Part shown: one piece after another, positions 52,101-60,925 of the stretch | Layout of the letters: each line of letters begins with the position of its first letter | Position numbering within the stretch: the first letter of the stretch is position 1 | Assembly (NCBI RefSeq): GCF_005281615.1 | Contig: NZ_SZZM01000006.1 | Coordinates: 1 to 64,000 of the forward strand | Direction: 5' to 3' | Length of the DNA: 64,000 nucleotides | Source: Rhodoligotrophos defluvii | Lineage (GTDB): Bacteria; Pseudomonadota; Alphaproteobacteria; Rhizobiales; Im1 | The notes under the pieces: generated by a model | The model's database searches: none | The model's input: the letters and a program-made list of their open reading frames with translations, nothing else | Told to the model about the DNA's origin: nothing | Made by a program: the position numbers and the translations under genes

Positions 52101-54516
52101 CACCTATCATCCCACCACCGGGCTCATGACCTCCGAGACCATTCAGCCGGGGGATGCGCTGTTCCACACCAAGACCTATGCCCACAACGGCTTCGGCGCC
52201 GTCACGTCGGTCACCGAGACCTGGGGCTCGCCGGATACGGACGGCATCACCGCTACCAGCCGGGTGACGTCATATACCTATGACGCGAAGTCGCGCTACA
52301 AGCTCACCGAGACCAACCCGCTCAACCACGTCCAGACCACCGCCTATCATCCGGTGCATGGGCTTCCGGTGAGCACCACCGGGCCGAACAACCTCACCAC
52401 CAGCTGGGAGTATGACGCCTTTGGCCGAGTGACCAAGGAGACCCGGTCCGACGGCACCCAGACCGTGACCACACGGTCGAAGCATGTGCCGTTCGACCCG
52501 CCCTTCTGCTTGCCGCCGTTCATCCCCTGCCAGCAACCTCCGGCCGGCGAGATCGGCCTTGCCGAGACAGCGCGGATCAAGACCGTGGTCACCACCACCG
52601 GTGCGCCGACCGTCACCACCTACGAGGACTTGCTCTACCGCGAGGTGCGCAAGACCGTGCAGGCGCTGGACGGCCGGCTGCTGCACGTGGATACGCTCTA
52701 TGACCGCATGGGCCGGGTCTCGAAGAAGTCCGAGCCGTTCTATGACGGCGCGACGCCCCTGTGGACCACCATCACCTATGACCTGCTCGACCGGCCGCTG
52801 ACTACCACCGCGCCCGACAGCAGTACCCAGACCGTGAGCTATAACGGCCTGATCGAGACCTCCACCAACGAGCTCAACCAGACCAAGACCGTGCGCAAGG
52901 ACGCCATGGGCCAGATGGTGGAGGTCAAGGACCACGACCTCAACACCACGACTTACGTCTATGACGCGCTCGGCCAGCTCATTTCCATGAGCGATCCATC
53001 CAGCAACGTCACCACCACCACCTATGACGTGCGCGGCAACAAGATCGCCATGAGCGATCCCGACAAGGGCTCCTGGACCTATCGCTACAACGCCCTGGGT
53101 CTGCTGGTGGAGCAGACCGATGCCAAGGGCCAGGTCACCCACATGACCTATGATGTGCTCGGGCGCATGCTCACCCGCATCGATGATGCCACGGCGGCGA
53201 ACCCGGCCTCGCGCACCGCCACCTGGGTTTATGACACCGCCACCAAGGGCATCGGCAAGCTGCATTCGGTGTCCATGCCCGGCTACTCCGCCACCAGCAG
53301 CTATGACAGCCTGGGGCGGCCCTCCGCCACCACCGAGGTGATCGATGGCCTGAGCTTCACCTCCCAGGTCACCTATGACGCCTCCGGCCGGCCGCAGGAC
53401 ACGATCTATCCCACCGGCCTCACCGTCCGCAATGTCTACAACGCCCGCGGTTATCTCGAGGTGGTGCAGAACACGGCCGGTACTCAGGAATATTGGCGCG
53501 CGCTGGCAGCCGACGAGCGGGGCAACATCACCCAGTTCCGGCTGGGCAACGGGGTGGAGAGCATCCGCGCCTATAACCCGCTCACCGGCTTCCTCGACTC
53601 GATCTATTCCTCCAAGGCCACGACCGCGATCCAGAACCTCACCTATGGCTTCAATGCCCTGGGCAATCTGGTCAGCCGCACCGATGCGCGGCAGAGCCTC
53701 AGCGAGAGCTTCATCTATGACAACCTGAACCGGGTGACGAGCTCGACCGTCAATTCGGGCTCGGGCAATGTGACCGTGTCGGTCACCTACAATGCCCTCG
53801 GCAACATCACCTCCAAGTCGGACGTGGGCACCTACACCTATGCCCAGCTGCATGGCGGCTGCACCGGCGGTGCCCAGCCCGGGCCGCACGCGGTCACGCA
53901 AGTGTCCGGTATCAAGAACGCCACCTATTGCTATGACGCCAACGGCAACATGACCTCGGGCGATGGCAAGCTGGTGAGCTACACCGCCTTTGACATGGCG
54001 TCCCTGATCAGCAAGGGCGGCAAGTCGGTGGCCATCACCTATGGGCCGGATCGCGCCCGCTACAAGCGGGTGGACACGGGCACCACCGGCACGGTGACCA
54101 CGCTCTATATCGGCGGCAAGGCCATGGAGCGCATCAACCGTGGCGGGGTGATCGAGACCAAGCACTATATCGGCGACTTTGCGGTGGTGACCACCTCGGG
54201 CACCACCACGCAGACCAGCTATCTCCTGCGCGACCACCTGGGCTCGGTGGATGTGATCACCGACGAGGCCGGCGCCGTGCTCGAGCGCATGAGCTTTGAC
54301 GCCTGGGGCAAGCGGCGGGAGGTGACCTGGCAGGCCATGGCGGATGCGACCGCCTATGTGCCGCTGGTCACGACGCGCGGCTTCACCGGGCATGAGCAGC
54401 TCGATCCGGTGGGCCTCGTGCACATGAACGGCCGGGTCTATGACCCCGAGCTGGGCGACGGACCTCCGCTTTGGTGGGAAGGGAATCCACTCGTCGGCCC
54501 GTTGGGTAGCTCATAA
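49150..54516 (+). CDS. Secreted SpvB / FG-GAP / TcB-like / YD-repeat (Rhs) giant protein lacking a toxin tip
   Basis: 1788 residues. A Sec signal peptide (about 1-28, ending SARAAD) is followed by an SpvB-type domain (about 35-320, 'GASLMVPISVPPGTTGVQPK', 'GPLGVGGSVGGISYI'). Seven FG-GAP/VCBS-type repeats with the calcium-loop core 'GDFNGDGLTDLYLM' lie at about 340-715. A TcB-middle-like part follows ('LLAGVQNGVGNNASVQYQPL'), then YD/RHS repeats to about 1700 and the conserved Rhs end 'LLRDHLGSVDVITDEAGAVLERMSFDAWGKR' and 'GHEQLDPVGLVHMNGRVYDPELG' (core ends at residue 1769). Only 19 residues follow, where a toxin domain would normally be. This is the shape of Tc-toxin B components and Rhs cocoons. 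It lies between gspI and gspJ, so T2SS export is plausible but unproven. Confidence 0.88.
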   Translation: MTCFLRGAFGCVFLAGLLLLLDSGSARAADVVGAMAADFGVTPEGGASLMVPISVPPGTTGVQPKITLQLGNGGASGPLGVGGSVGGISYITRCPQNKYFDGATIPVRYAATDRFCLNGQRLVPISGTYGANGTEYRTSYDEFSKIISYGTAGSGPQRFEVYKQSGEILQYGQTTDSRIEAPGRSDVRVWALNEIADRAGNAITFKYFEDTTSGEFGIEKIEYTKNASQNLNAYNRVDFIYATRPDTQYIFEAGGKISQTKRLTNVKSYAENTLFRDYQITYGTGARNRSRVSSIKECTATDCFPASTISWTSNGSAQFAEVALSGTLGVTGAAFADYKVAGSGDFNGDGLTDLYLMPVDDKGRIKNTSTHYVFLGKTDGTFTTVNYSPTIPSPGPANYIQYKVSGAGDINGDGLTDLFVMLSDNFGRSGSTSYYYTWISDGDGTFTPVNLGFPQGAVNNYGVSAVGDFNGDGRTDLHLMVMDDYNRSNGNANDYLWVGRTDGKFDSVLLSGTQGITGSAYDDYVVATTGDFNGDGLSDFYLMKANTSGGTQGVLSTSYFWMSNTDNTFTTVALPETRPENYRVGAADDFNGDGLVDLFFHKASSKSGNSSSTSDYFIMISRGDGTFENNPIAVPTGYWNDHILAAVDDFDGDGLPDMYWYRGDGTGRVADVASAEHWVWFNKGNSTFVRTAVGVANGSYRKYSVAASGDFTGDGLADLYWLRSDEYGRSNGDGADYVRVNAWQIPDLLAGVQNGVGNNASVQYQPLTNSTVYTKGTGATYPVQDIIGPMRVVRTLNTRSGASDGSAAGTSQTYEYEALRNHVNGLGSLGFAKTRVKDSQTNIVTESVFSQDYATRKEGLLTSAKKTTSTNVVFENKTLTWTVTSLPTADGSPRYSRFNTQTVTAKRDLNNVLTATITETTTYDAYGYPTNIVNQTVNGSNTFRKTTVNVYTHTPSNWKLGRLTSATVTHQAPGQPNQVRSSGFTYHPTTGLMTSETIQPGDALFHTKTYAHNGFGAVTSVTETWGSPDTDGITATSRVTSYTYDAKSRYKLTETNPLNHVQTTAYHPVHGLPVSTTGPNNLTTSWEYDAFGRVTKETRSDGTQTVTTRSKHVPFDPPFCLPPFIPCQQPPAGEIGLAETARIKTVVTTTGAPTVTTYEDLLYREVRKTVQALDGRLLHVDTLYDRMGRVSKKSEPFYDGATPLWTTITYDLLDRPLTTTAPDSSTQTVSYNGLIETSTNELNQTKTVRKDAMGQMVEVKDHDLNTTTYVYDALGQLISMSDPSSNVTTTTYDVRGNKIAMSDPDKGSWTYRYNALGLLVEQTDAKGQVTHMTYDVLGRMLTRIDDATAANPASRTATWVYDTATKGIGKLHSVSMPGYSATSSYDSLGRPSATTEVIDGLSFTSQVTYDASGRPQDTIYPTGLTVRNVYNARGYLEVVQNTAGTQEYWRALAADERGNITQFRLGNGVESIRAYNPLTGFLDSIYSSKATTAIQNLTYGFNALGNLVSRTDARQSLSESFIYDNLNRVTSSTVNSGSGNVTVSVTYNALGNITSKSDVGTYTYAQLHGGCTGGAQPGPHAVTQVSGIKNATYCYDANGNMTSGDGKLVSYTAFDMASLISKGGKSVAITYGPDRARYKRVDTGTTGTVTTLYIGGKAMERINRGGVIETKHYIGDFAVVTTSGTTTQTSYLLRDHLGSVDVITDEAGAVLERMSFDAWGKRREVTWQAMADATAYVPLVTTRGFTGHEQLDPVGLVHMNGRVYDPELGDGPPLWWEGNPLVGPLGSS

Positions 54517-54592
54517 CCTCCACCCGCTGCTTTCTCTTCGTGGCGGCCCTGGGGTACAGTCTTACGCGAGCTGTTTTCAAAACGCCTGGCCA

Positions 54593-55303
54593 GTGACAGT
54601 TTTCAGCGACAACATCATCAGAAGAGAGGCGGCCCAAAGTCCCCCCAGGGACCTGAACCGCGGTCGCGGTGATGCGGGCCTGACGCTGGTTGAACTCATC
54701 GTGGTGCTCAGCCTGCTTGGGCTGATCACCCTGCTGCTCACGCAGGAGCTGAGATTCGGGGCTCGGGTGTGGGAGACGGTTGCAAGCGGATCCAAGGAGC
54801 TCGAGCGAATCATCTTTACTCAGAATTTCTTGCGGACGCAGATTGAGCTCGCCCCTTTTACACAAAACAATTTTGATGAAGAACAAGCGCAGCAGCCACT
54901 AGCTGGAACGGAGCATGCATCGCAAGAAGACCAGAGCTTTCGCGGTTCTGCGCAATCCCTCCAGTTCTCGGCGCCGTGGATGGTCGGCTTGGGGCAAGGG
55001 CGCATTTTCGTCTTCGAGTTGAGCAAGCGGGGCGATGATCTGCTTGTGCGATGGCGTCCCAGCACCTGGTCCGCTAGTGTTGCCGACGCTGAGTCTCAAG
55101 AATTTGTCGGCGAGCGGGTGCTTATTTCGGGGGTCGAGCAGGTGCGGTTCCGTTATTTCGGCCGAGTCGCCGAGGATGGCGCCCCGGCGTGGCATGAAGC
55201 GTGGCCGGCAGTCCCCTGGCTGCCGGATCTGGTCGAAATCGATGTGGAGCTTGGCACGTCCCGCCATCCCTGGCCCCTGCTCGTGGTCGAGCTATACAAA
55301 TGA
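54593..55303 (+). CDS. gspJ: Minor pseudopilin GspJ
   Basis: 236 residues from a GTG at 54593, chosen because the leader then has a typical length ending at Gly29 before 'LTLVELIVVLSLLGLITLLL' (Glu at +5; Leu instead of Phe at +1). The globular part includes 'VRFRYFGRVAEDGAPAWHEAWPAVPWLPDLVEIDVEL', matching the GspJ 'F.Y....W...WP....P..V.' pattern. It starts 76 bases after the giant gene. Its stop overlaps the gspL start, skipping gspK. Confidence 0.85.
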   Translation: MTVFSDNIIRREAAQSPPRDLNRGRGDAGLTLVELIVVLSLLGLITLLLTQELRFGARVWETVASGSKELERIIFTQNFLRTQIELAPFTQNNFDEEQAQQPLAGTEHASQEDQSFRGSAQSLQFSAPWMVGLGQGRIFVFELSKRGDDLLVRWRPSTWSASVADAESQEFVGERVLISGVEQVRFRYFGRVAEDGAPAWHEAWPAVPWLPDLVEIDVELGTSRHPWPLLVVELYK

Positions 55304-56373
55304 AGACGATTCTCGCTTGTGCAACTGGCTTCTTCAGCTGGTGGTTCAGGGAACTCGCCGGTCTCGTTCCTCAGCCGATCCGGTACCGCCTCTCGCCGGA
55401 GCGGCAGCCTTTGCTCTTGGCCCTAAAGGGAGGCCAGCTAGAGATCCGCCTTCCGGGAAAGCCCGAAGCCAACTTCGCGATTGAGGGGATTGAACACCCG
55501 GATGGCACTGCCGGGCTGCGCACGTTCATTGCCAGCCGGCGGCTTCGCCATCGGCGAGCCATCGTCGAGCTGCCGCCCGGCCATGTGCTGACACCGGTTG
55601 TGGACCTGCCGATCGAGGCGGCCATGAATCTGGACGAGGTCCTGGGACATGAAATCGAGCGGCACACGCCGTTCACGCGCAATCAGGTTGCCTACGACAA
55701 GAGGGTGATAGGCACCGATCCGGACGGCAAGCGCCTGAAGGTGCAGTTGTGGATTGCCCCGCTCGCCGAGGTGACGCGCAGCCTCGACTGGCTCGCGCAA
55801 GCGGGACTATCGCTGATCCGCGTGGCCGCCGCCGGCGATGGGCAGGCAAACAGTCCATACAACCTGCTGCCGCCGCACCTCAGGCCCAAATCGGAAAGCA
55901 GGCTGGCCGTCCCTATTGCAGCCTTGGTGCTGCTGGTGGTCGCGCTTTCGGCCGCACTGGCCTATGTCACCCTGGAGCAGAAGACCGCGATGGCGGCGCG
56001 CATCGAGGCACAAGCGGCAGAGCTCCGCAAGCAGCGAATTGCGCAGGCCGAGCGGCAGGCCAAGATCGAGCAATTCGAGCAGCTGCTGAATTTGGCGGTT
56101 GCAACCCGAGCCAGGGCTATCCCGACGATCGAGCTATTGCGAGATCTCACCCAGCACACGCCGGACGACACCTGGCTCGTCCAGCTGACCATGACCAACG
56201 ACAACGTGCTCGTGGCCGGTTTCACGCGGGATGCCAATGCCCTGATGCGATCGCTGCAACAGGCGCCGGTCTTCTCGAATATCCGCTATTCGGCGCCGGT
56301 GACCCGCGACCCTTCCTCAGCCTATGACCGCTTCAACCTGATGTTCAAGCTGAACCCTGGAGCCGCGCAGTGA
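55300..56373 (+). CDS. gspL: Type II secretion protein GspL (PilN-like)
   Basis: 357 residues from the ATG overlapping the gspJ stop. The cytoplasmic part (about 1-205) has an actin-like PilM/GspL layout ('RAIVELPPGHVLTPVVDLPIEAAMNLDEVLGHEIERHTPF'). One membrane helix (about 207-226, AALVLLVVALSAALAYVTL) leads to a coiled coil and a periplasmic PilN-like domain. It anchors GspE at the membrane with GspM. Confidence 0.85.
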   Translation: MKTILACATGFFSWWFRELAGLVPQPIRYRLSPERQPLLLALKGGQLEIRLPGKPEANFAIEGIEHPDGTAGLRTFIASRRLRHRRAIVELPPGHVLTPVVDLPIEAAMNLDEVLGHEIERHTPFTRNQVAYDKRVIGTDPDGKRLKVQLWIAPLAEVTRSLDWLAQAGLSLIRVAAAGDGQANSPYNLLPPHLRPKSESRLAVPIAALVLLVVALSAALAYVTLEQKTAMAARIEAQAAELRKQRIAQAERQAKIEQFEQLLNLAVATRARAIPTIELLRDLTQHTPDDTWLVQLTMTNDNVLVAGFTRDANALMRSLQQAPVFSNIRYSAPVTRDPSSAYDRFNLMFKLNPGAAQ

Positions 56374-56942
56374 ACTCGCTGTCTCCGATCGTTCAGAAGT
56401 TCGTGGCCGTGGGGCTGTTCGTGGCCTTGGTGCTGCTCGCCCTGCTCTATGGTGTGCTGCCTCTCACGCATGCCTACTCGGCGGCCGATGAACGGATCGG
56501 CCAGGCGCAGGAGATGCTTACGCGACTGTCCACCAGCAAGATCGACCCGGCTGCCCAGCAGCAGCGCCTTGCTCAGCTGCAACAGGCAATCGCACAAAGC
56601 GGCGATTACCTCAGGTCGTCGGCATGGTCGGGGGCCAGCGTGGAACTCACGGAATATGTCGAAACGGCCATTCGGGACAGCGGCGCGCAGATTCAAAGCC
56701 GGCAAGTGCTGGGCGATGGCTCGGCGGCAACGCGCGAAGTCGTGCTGCGCGTTGCCATTCAAGCCGATATCGATGGGCTGTATCAAACCCTCTATGCCTT
56801 GGAGTCGCGCAAGCCTCTGCTCAGCATCGGCGACCTGAACGTGCAGGCCCAGGCCATGCCGGGCACGGAACAGGACAAGCCCCTCATGCTGCGCGCCCAG
56901 TTCAACGTGACGGCGTTCCTTCCCCCGGAGGCGGCCGAGTGA
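56370..56942 (+). CDS. gspM: Type II secretion protein GspM
   Basis: 190 residues from a GTG overlapping the gspL stop. A short cytoplasmic start, a membrane helix (about 10-32) and a coiled coil (DERIGQAQEMLTRLS, 'AQQQRLAQLQQAIAQ') precede a ferredoxin-like periplasmic domain, the GspM layout. It pairs with GspL in the inner-membrane platform. Its stop overlaps the next start. Confidence 0.85.
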   Translation: MNSLSPIVQKFVAVGLFVALVLLALLYGVLPLTHAYSAADERIGQAQEMLTRLSTSKIDPAAQQQRLAQLQQAIAQSGDYLRSSAWSGASVELTEYVETAIRDSGAQIQSRQVLGDGSAATREVVLRVAIQADIDGLYQTLYALESRKPLLSIGDLNVQAQAMPGTEQDKPLMLRAQFNVTAFLPPEAAE

Positions 56943-57469
56943 GATTGACCCTGGCCCATTGGACAATGGGGCTGTTGGCCAGCGCGTCCATCGCACTTGC
57001 CTCGGCCATCTTTGTGCGCATGACCAGCGCGCCAGTTGCACAGGTAAGCGAGATCCGGGCCGAGCACACGCAGCCACAGCCGAGCGACCTACACATCGCC
57101 GCCTTCACCTTTCCCTCCAGCAGCGCCTTCGAGATCATAACCGCGCGACCGCTCTTCTCGCCCAGCCGGCGGCCATTTGTGCCGGCGCCGGCGACGACCG
57201 GGGCAATATCCCAGCCGAGCGAGCAGGAGGTCGCGCCTCCGGTGGAGGCTTCGCTTCCCTTCGAATTCGAACTGGTGGGAATCGTTCAGATCGCCAACAG
57301 GCGGGTGGCGCTGTTGAAATCCGCCGAGGGTGAAATCAAACGTGTACAGATTGGTGCAAGTCTTGATGGCTGGGAAGTCAATGAAATTACAGCAAGTCAG
57401 CTTGTGGTTCGATTGGGCGAGCAGAAGAAGATCCTTATACTGAAGTATGATCGTCGCGAGCCGTCTTGA
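56939..57469 (+). CDS. GspC/GspN-like type II secretion protein
   Basis: 176 residues from a GTG overlapping the gspM stop. One N-terminal membrane helix (about 9-28) is followed by a linker, then 'SSAFEIITARPLFSPSRRPFVP' and 'FEFELVGIVQIANRRVALLKSAEGEIKRVQIGASLDGWEVNEITASQLVVRLGEQ'. This pattern matches the homology region of GspC, which links the inner platform to the secretin; similar alphaproteobacterial proteins are labelled GspN. No PDZ or coiled-coil C-terminus is present, so it is a short form. No other GspC candidate is visible. Confidence 0.75.
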   Translation: MRLTLAHWTMGLLASASIALASAIFVRMTSAPVAQVSEIRAEHTQPQPSDLHIAAFTFPSSSAFEIITARPLFSPSRRPFVPAPATTGAISQPSEQEVAPPVEASLPFEFELVGIVQIANRRVALLKSAEGEIKRVQIGASLDGWEVNEITASQLVVRLGEQKKILILKYDRREPS

Positions 57470-57608
57470 TTGATCGGACTTTAGCCCGCCTCGGTCTCTT
57501 TTGAATTAGCTGTTCATAAATTCTGAACTGCCATTCCCGCCGACTATTCCAAGTTCTCCAAACTCTCCGACTCGGCTACTCAGGAGCTGAGAGCTGAGTG
57601 CGTCCTCT

Positions 57609-59852
57609 TTGCTGACCCGCTCGGCTGCTAGACGAGTGTATAGAATTCGGGGGCGTAGTTTGGGTGTGCTGGGCCGCAGTTTCGGGACGAGGTTTCGAGC
57701 TGCGAGCTTGGTTCTCGCCGCAAGTCTCGTATCCGCATGCTCCACCAATTCCCCGCTGCAAGCGCCTGGCTATCAGTCGCCGGAGATAACCTCGTCTGTG
57801 GGCGTCGTCGGCGGTGGCGGCAGGGCTGTCGCCTTCAGCGACGCCTGGAAAAGAAATGCGTCCAGCGCGCCGCCTGGCGGTGGCTTGTCCCAACCGGAGC
57901 TTTATCGTGCCAGCGAGCTTGAGGGCGCGGATCTCTCGCGGGCCATACCGCGTCCGCTCGTCATCGACAAGAAGGGCGCTGTCTCCCTGAACTTCGTCAA
58001 TGTCGATGTCAAGGAGGTGGTGAATGCCGTGCTCGGCGATGCGCTCGGTTTGAACTATACCATTGACCCGAGCATCAGCGGCCAGGTGACCACCCGAACC
58101 AGCAAGCCGCTGCCCAAGGACGCGGTCATTCCCGCCATTGCCAACATGCTTGCCGTCAACGGCGCTGCACTCGTGCCCGACGGCAAGATCTGGTACGTGG
58201 TCCCGGCCGACAAGGCGAAGCAGCTCACCGCGGTGGTCGTGGGGCCCGACGCGCGCGCCGCAAGCGAGGGGCGAGGGGTTCACATGATCCCCCTCAGCTA
58301 TTCCTCGCCCAACGCCATTCTCGGCATTATCCAGGGCCAGATAAACCCGGGCAGCCAGATCGCGGCGATCGATGACAGAAAGCTGCTCATCTTCGTCGGC
58401 CCGAACCGGGAGGCACGGCTGGTCGAGGAAATGGTGGCGGTGCTCGACACCGATCGGCTGCAGGGACGATCCTTCGCATTGCTCCCGTTAAAGGTCGCCG
58501 CGGCAGATGCGGTGGTAGACGAGCTGGAGGTGCTGTTCAGCGAGGCGGCTGAAACGCAGGACGCCGGCGAGGTCAGATTCGTTGCCATAGAGCGTCTCAA
58601 CGCGGTTCTGGTGATCACCAAGCACGAAAGCTATCTCGAGCAGGCGCGCGACTGGGTGAAGCGGCTGGACCGGGCGAACCCCTCCGTCGGGCGCCGCATG
58701 TTCGTGTATTTCGTCAAGAACGGCCGCGCCGCAGAGCTCGCCGAGACCTTGAACGCGCTGTTCGCAGAAGATGGGCAAGCCCCTGCCGTCCGGCCTCGCC
58801 GCAGCGTCGCGCCAGGCCTGCAGCCCGTGAGCATGAGCGAGGAGGCCGCATCCGACCAGGCGAGCGAGGCGGGTGCGCCTCTACCGGAAGGAGCACCGGC
58901 TGTTGCGGCCGGAAGCGCGCTGCCTCCGCCGGCTCTCGGCAAGTCCGGCGTTGGATCACTGCAGGGCAGCGACATCCGCATCATTGCCGATGAACGCAAC
59001 AACGCGCTGCTCATCCGGGCCACAGCCGAGGAGTATGAGTCGATCGGCGCGATGCTGGCCCGCCTGGATATCCTGCCGTTGCAGGTTCTCATCGAGGCCA
59101 CCGTGGCGGAGGTCACTCTGACGGGCGATCTCAATTACGGGGTCGAGTGGTTCCTGAAGTCCGGCAAATTTGAAGCGAGCTTCTCTTCGCTGGCCAGCGG
59201 CGCCGTGGCGCCGACCTTCCCCGGGTTCAACCTGTTCTTCGACAGCATCGATGCCAGCGTCGTGCTCACGGCGCTTTCCAAGATCACCGACGTCAAGGTG
59301 ATCTCTTCGCCGAAGCTGATGGTGCTGGATAACCAGTCGGCACGGCTGCAGGTTGGTGATCAGGTCCCGGTCGCAACCCAATCGGCGGTTTCGACCATCG
59401 ATCCCGACGCTCCCATCGTGAACTCTATTTCGCTGCTCGACACCGGTATCATTCTCGAGGTGAGACCAACCGTGAACGCCGGCGGGCTCGTGTCCCTGCA
59501 GATCATGCAGGAGGTGAGCGATGCCACCGTTACGCGCAGCTCCAATATCGACAGCCCCACCATTCAGAAGCGCAAGGTCGAGAGCCGGCTCGCCGTGCAA
59601 AGCGGCGAGACGGTCGCGCTCGCGGGGCTGATCCGCGACCGCACCGAGCGGGGCAAGACGGGCATACCGCTGCTCAGCGACATTCCCGGCGTGGGTACGC
59701 TGTTCAGCATGAGCAAGAATCATGGCGAACGAACGGAGCTGCTGGTGCTGCTCACCCCGCGCGTCGTGCGGGATCCGCTTGAAATCCGCCAGCTCACCCA
59801 GGACATCCGCCGCCACCTCTATAACGCGGACCCGGTCAACCAATTACCGTAA
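57609..59852 (+). CDS. gspD: Type II secretion secretin GspD
   Basis: 747 residues from a TTG; a GTG at 57666 (728 residues) is equally plausible and leaves a tidier lipoprotein signal, with lipobox LVSAC. N-domains N0-N3 include 'GAVSLNFVNVDVKEVVNAVLGDALGLNYTIDPSI', 'MIPLSYSSPNAILGIIQGQI' and 'IRIIADERNNALLIRATAEEYESIGAMLARLDILPLQVLIEATVAEVTL'. The secretin domain has 'VISSPKLMVLDNQSARLQVGDQVPVATQ' and 'VALAGLIRDRTERGKTGIPLLSDIPGVGTLF'. It forms the outer-membrane channel. The predicted lipoprotein may dispense with a pilotin, as no gspS is seen. Confidence 0.94.
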   Translation: MLTRSAARRVYRIRGRSLGVLGRSFGTRFRAASLVLAASLVSACSTNSPLQAPGYQSPEITSSVGVVGGGGRAVAFSDAWKRNASSAPPGGGLSQPELYRASELEGADLSRAIPRPLVIDKKGAVSLNFVNVDVKEVVNAVLGDALGLNYTIDPSISGQVTTRTSKPLPKDAVIPAIANMLAVNGAALVPDGKIWYVVPADKAKQLTAVVVGPDARAASEGRGVHMIPLSYSSPNAILGIIQGQINPGSQIAAIDDRKLLIFVGPNREARLVEEMVAVLDTDRLQGRSFALLPLKVAAADAVVDELEVLFSEAAETQDAGEVRFVAIERLNAVLVITKHESYLEQARDWVKRLDRANPSVGRRMFVYFVKNGRAAELAETLNALFAEDGQAPAVRPRRSVAPGLQPVSMSEEAASDQASEAGAPLPEGAPAVAAGSALPPPALGKSGVGSLQGSDIRIIADERNNALLIRATAEEYESIGAMLARLDILPLQVLIEATVAEVTLTGDLNYGVEWFLKSGKFEASFSSLASGAVAPTFPGFNLFFDSIDASVVLTALSKITDVKVISSPKLMVLDNQSARLQVGDQVPVATQSAVSTIDPDAPIVNSISLLDTGIILEVRPTVNAGGLVSLQIMQEVSDATVTRSSNIDSPTIQKRKVESRLAVQSGETVALAGLIRDRTERGKTGIPLLSDIPGVGTLFSMSKNHGERTELLVLLTPRVVRDPLEIRQLTQDIRRHLYNADPVNQLP

Positions 59853-60139
59853 GCTGGCGAAGGGCACGACTCCCCAGCGTCAACCGTGCGCTGCGTTTGC
59901 GGCCTGGAAAGGCCGGGCAAATGGGCCTTTTCTCTCCAATTTGGCCTCGCAAAATGGAAATGTGCTGCCGCCGGTTTGAGGCGAATGCCGGAGCTTTTCG
60001 ACCCACCCCTCCCCCTCTACTTCTTGGCCGCTAGCCTCCGGCCGTTAAGACGAGGGGCTGATTGGATACCAACGTGCGCCTTCGCTGAAAGGCTGCCTTC
60101 TCGATGATCGCCGGTTTGTGAGATGGCTTACCCATTTAC

Positions 60140-60463
60140 TTGCACGTCAATGGCACGTATGTCGACAGTGACGGTTTGCCAGGTCCGGAACGGCGGCGGC
60201 GTTGGACGGCGGCAGAGAAGCATCGAATTGTCGAGGAGAGTCTGGCGGCTGATACGACCGTGGTCGAAGTCGCTCGCCGGCACAACATTCATCCGAACCT
60301 GCTGCATCTTTGGGGCCGACAGGCGACCGCCAAGCTCAACGACGTCGATCCGCAAACCTGGCTGGCCGACGTGCTCGCTCGCATCGCCGGTCAACCCATG
60401 AGCAAGTTCAATGAGCTGTTGCCCTGGAACTGGCAACGCGCGCATGCCAGACTGACAGCATGA
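60140..60463 (+). pseudogene. IS66-family deletion remnant (TnpA start fused to TnpC end)
   Basis: The first half ('PERRRRWTAAEKHRIVEESL...VVEVARRHNIHPNLLHLWGRQA') is the helix-turn-helix start of the IS66 OrfA/TnpA protein. The second ('KLNDVDPQTWLADVLARIAGQPMSKFNELLPWNW') is the C-terminus of the large IS66 transposase. The two are joined in frame at about residue 62, so most of the element is deleted. It marks past transposition in the island. Confidence 0.75.
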
Positions 60464-60514
60464 TCTGGGCGGCACGCTCCGACCTGATTCCGGAGAAGCT
60501 GCTGGCCTAGCGTG

Positions 60515-60925
60515 ATGACCGAAGCCGAACAAATAGCTGACCTGATTGAGGCAAACCTTCCCCACCTGAAGAGCGGAACTGTTCGTTTTTGGGGCGTGTG
60601 GTTTGGGCGGCCCTACGACAATATCCACCATGTGGTCGGATGCGAGGCGAACCAGGACCGCCTCCGACTGCACTTCGACGAAGGTGAGACGCTGGACCTA
60701 TGGGCGCCGCAGAAGTGCACGGCGAACAACCGAACGTTCAAAATTGCCGATGCCGAAAGAGTCCGGTGGGAATGGTTCTACTACGGACGCCCTAAGATTG
60801 CGGCGAACCGCTATTTCATGGACTTCGCGAAGACAAGGGTCGGCGTGAGCGCATCAACCAACGTTGATTGGTACAGCCCTACGTTTAGCCCGTCGCGGCA
60901 AGAGCCGGCGGTGGAAATCTTGTAA
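60515..60925 (+). CDS. Hypothetical protein
   Basis: 136 residues from the ATG at 60515 (a GTG one codon earlier is possible). 'TVRFWGVWFGRPYDNIHHVVGCEANQDRLRLHFDEGETLDLWAPQKC' and 'RVRWEWFYYGRPKIAANRYFMDFAKT' look like a compact beta-rich domain with conserved aromatic residues, so it is probably a real protein. I do not recognise the family. It lies alone between the IS66 remnant and the RepA-like gene. Confidence 0.65.
   Translation: MTEAEQIADLIEANLPHLKSGTVRFWGVWFGRPYDNIHHVVGCEANQDRLRLHFDEGETLDLWAPQKCTANNRTFKIADAERVRWEWFYYGRPKIAANRYFMDFAKTRVGVSASTNVDWYSPTFSPSRQEPAVEIL

Noticed and set aside
52270..54423. A 717-codon frame antisense to the YD-repeat region
   Set aside because: It is a by-product of repetitive, GC-rich coding sequence on the other strand; the translation is low-complexity and has no start signal.
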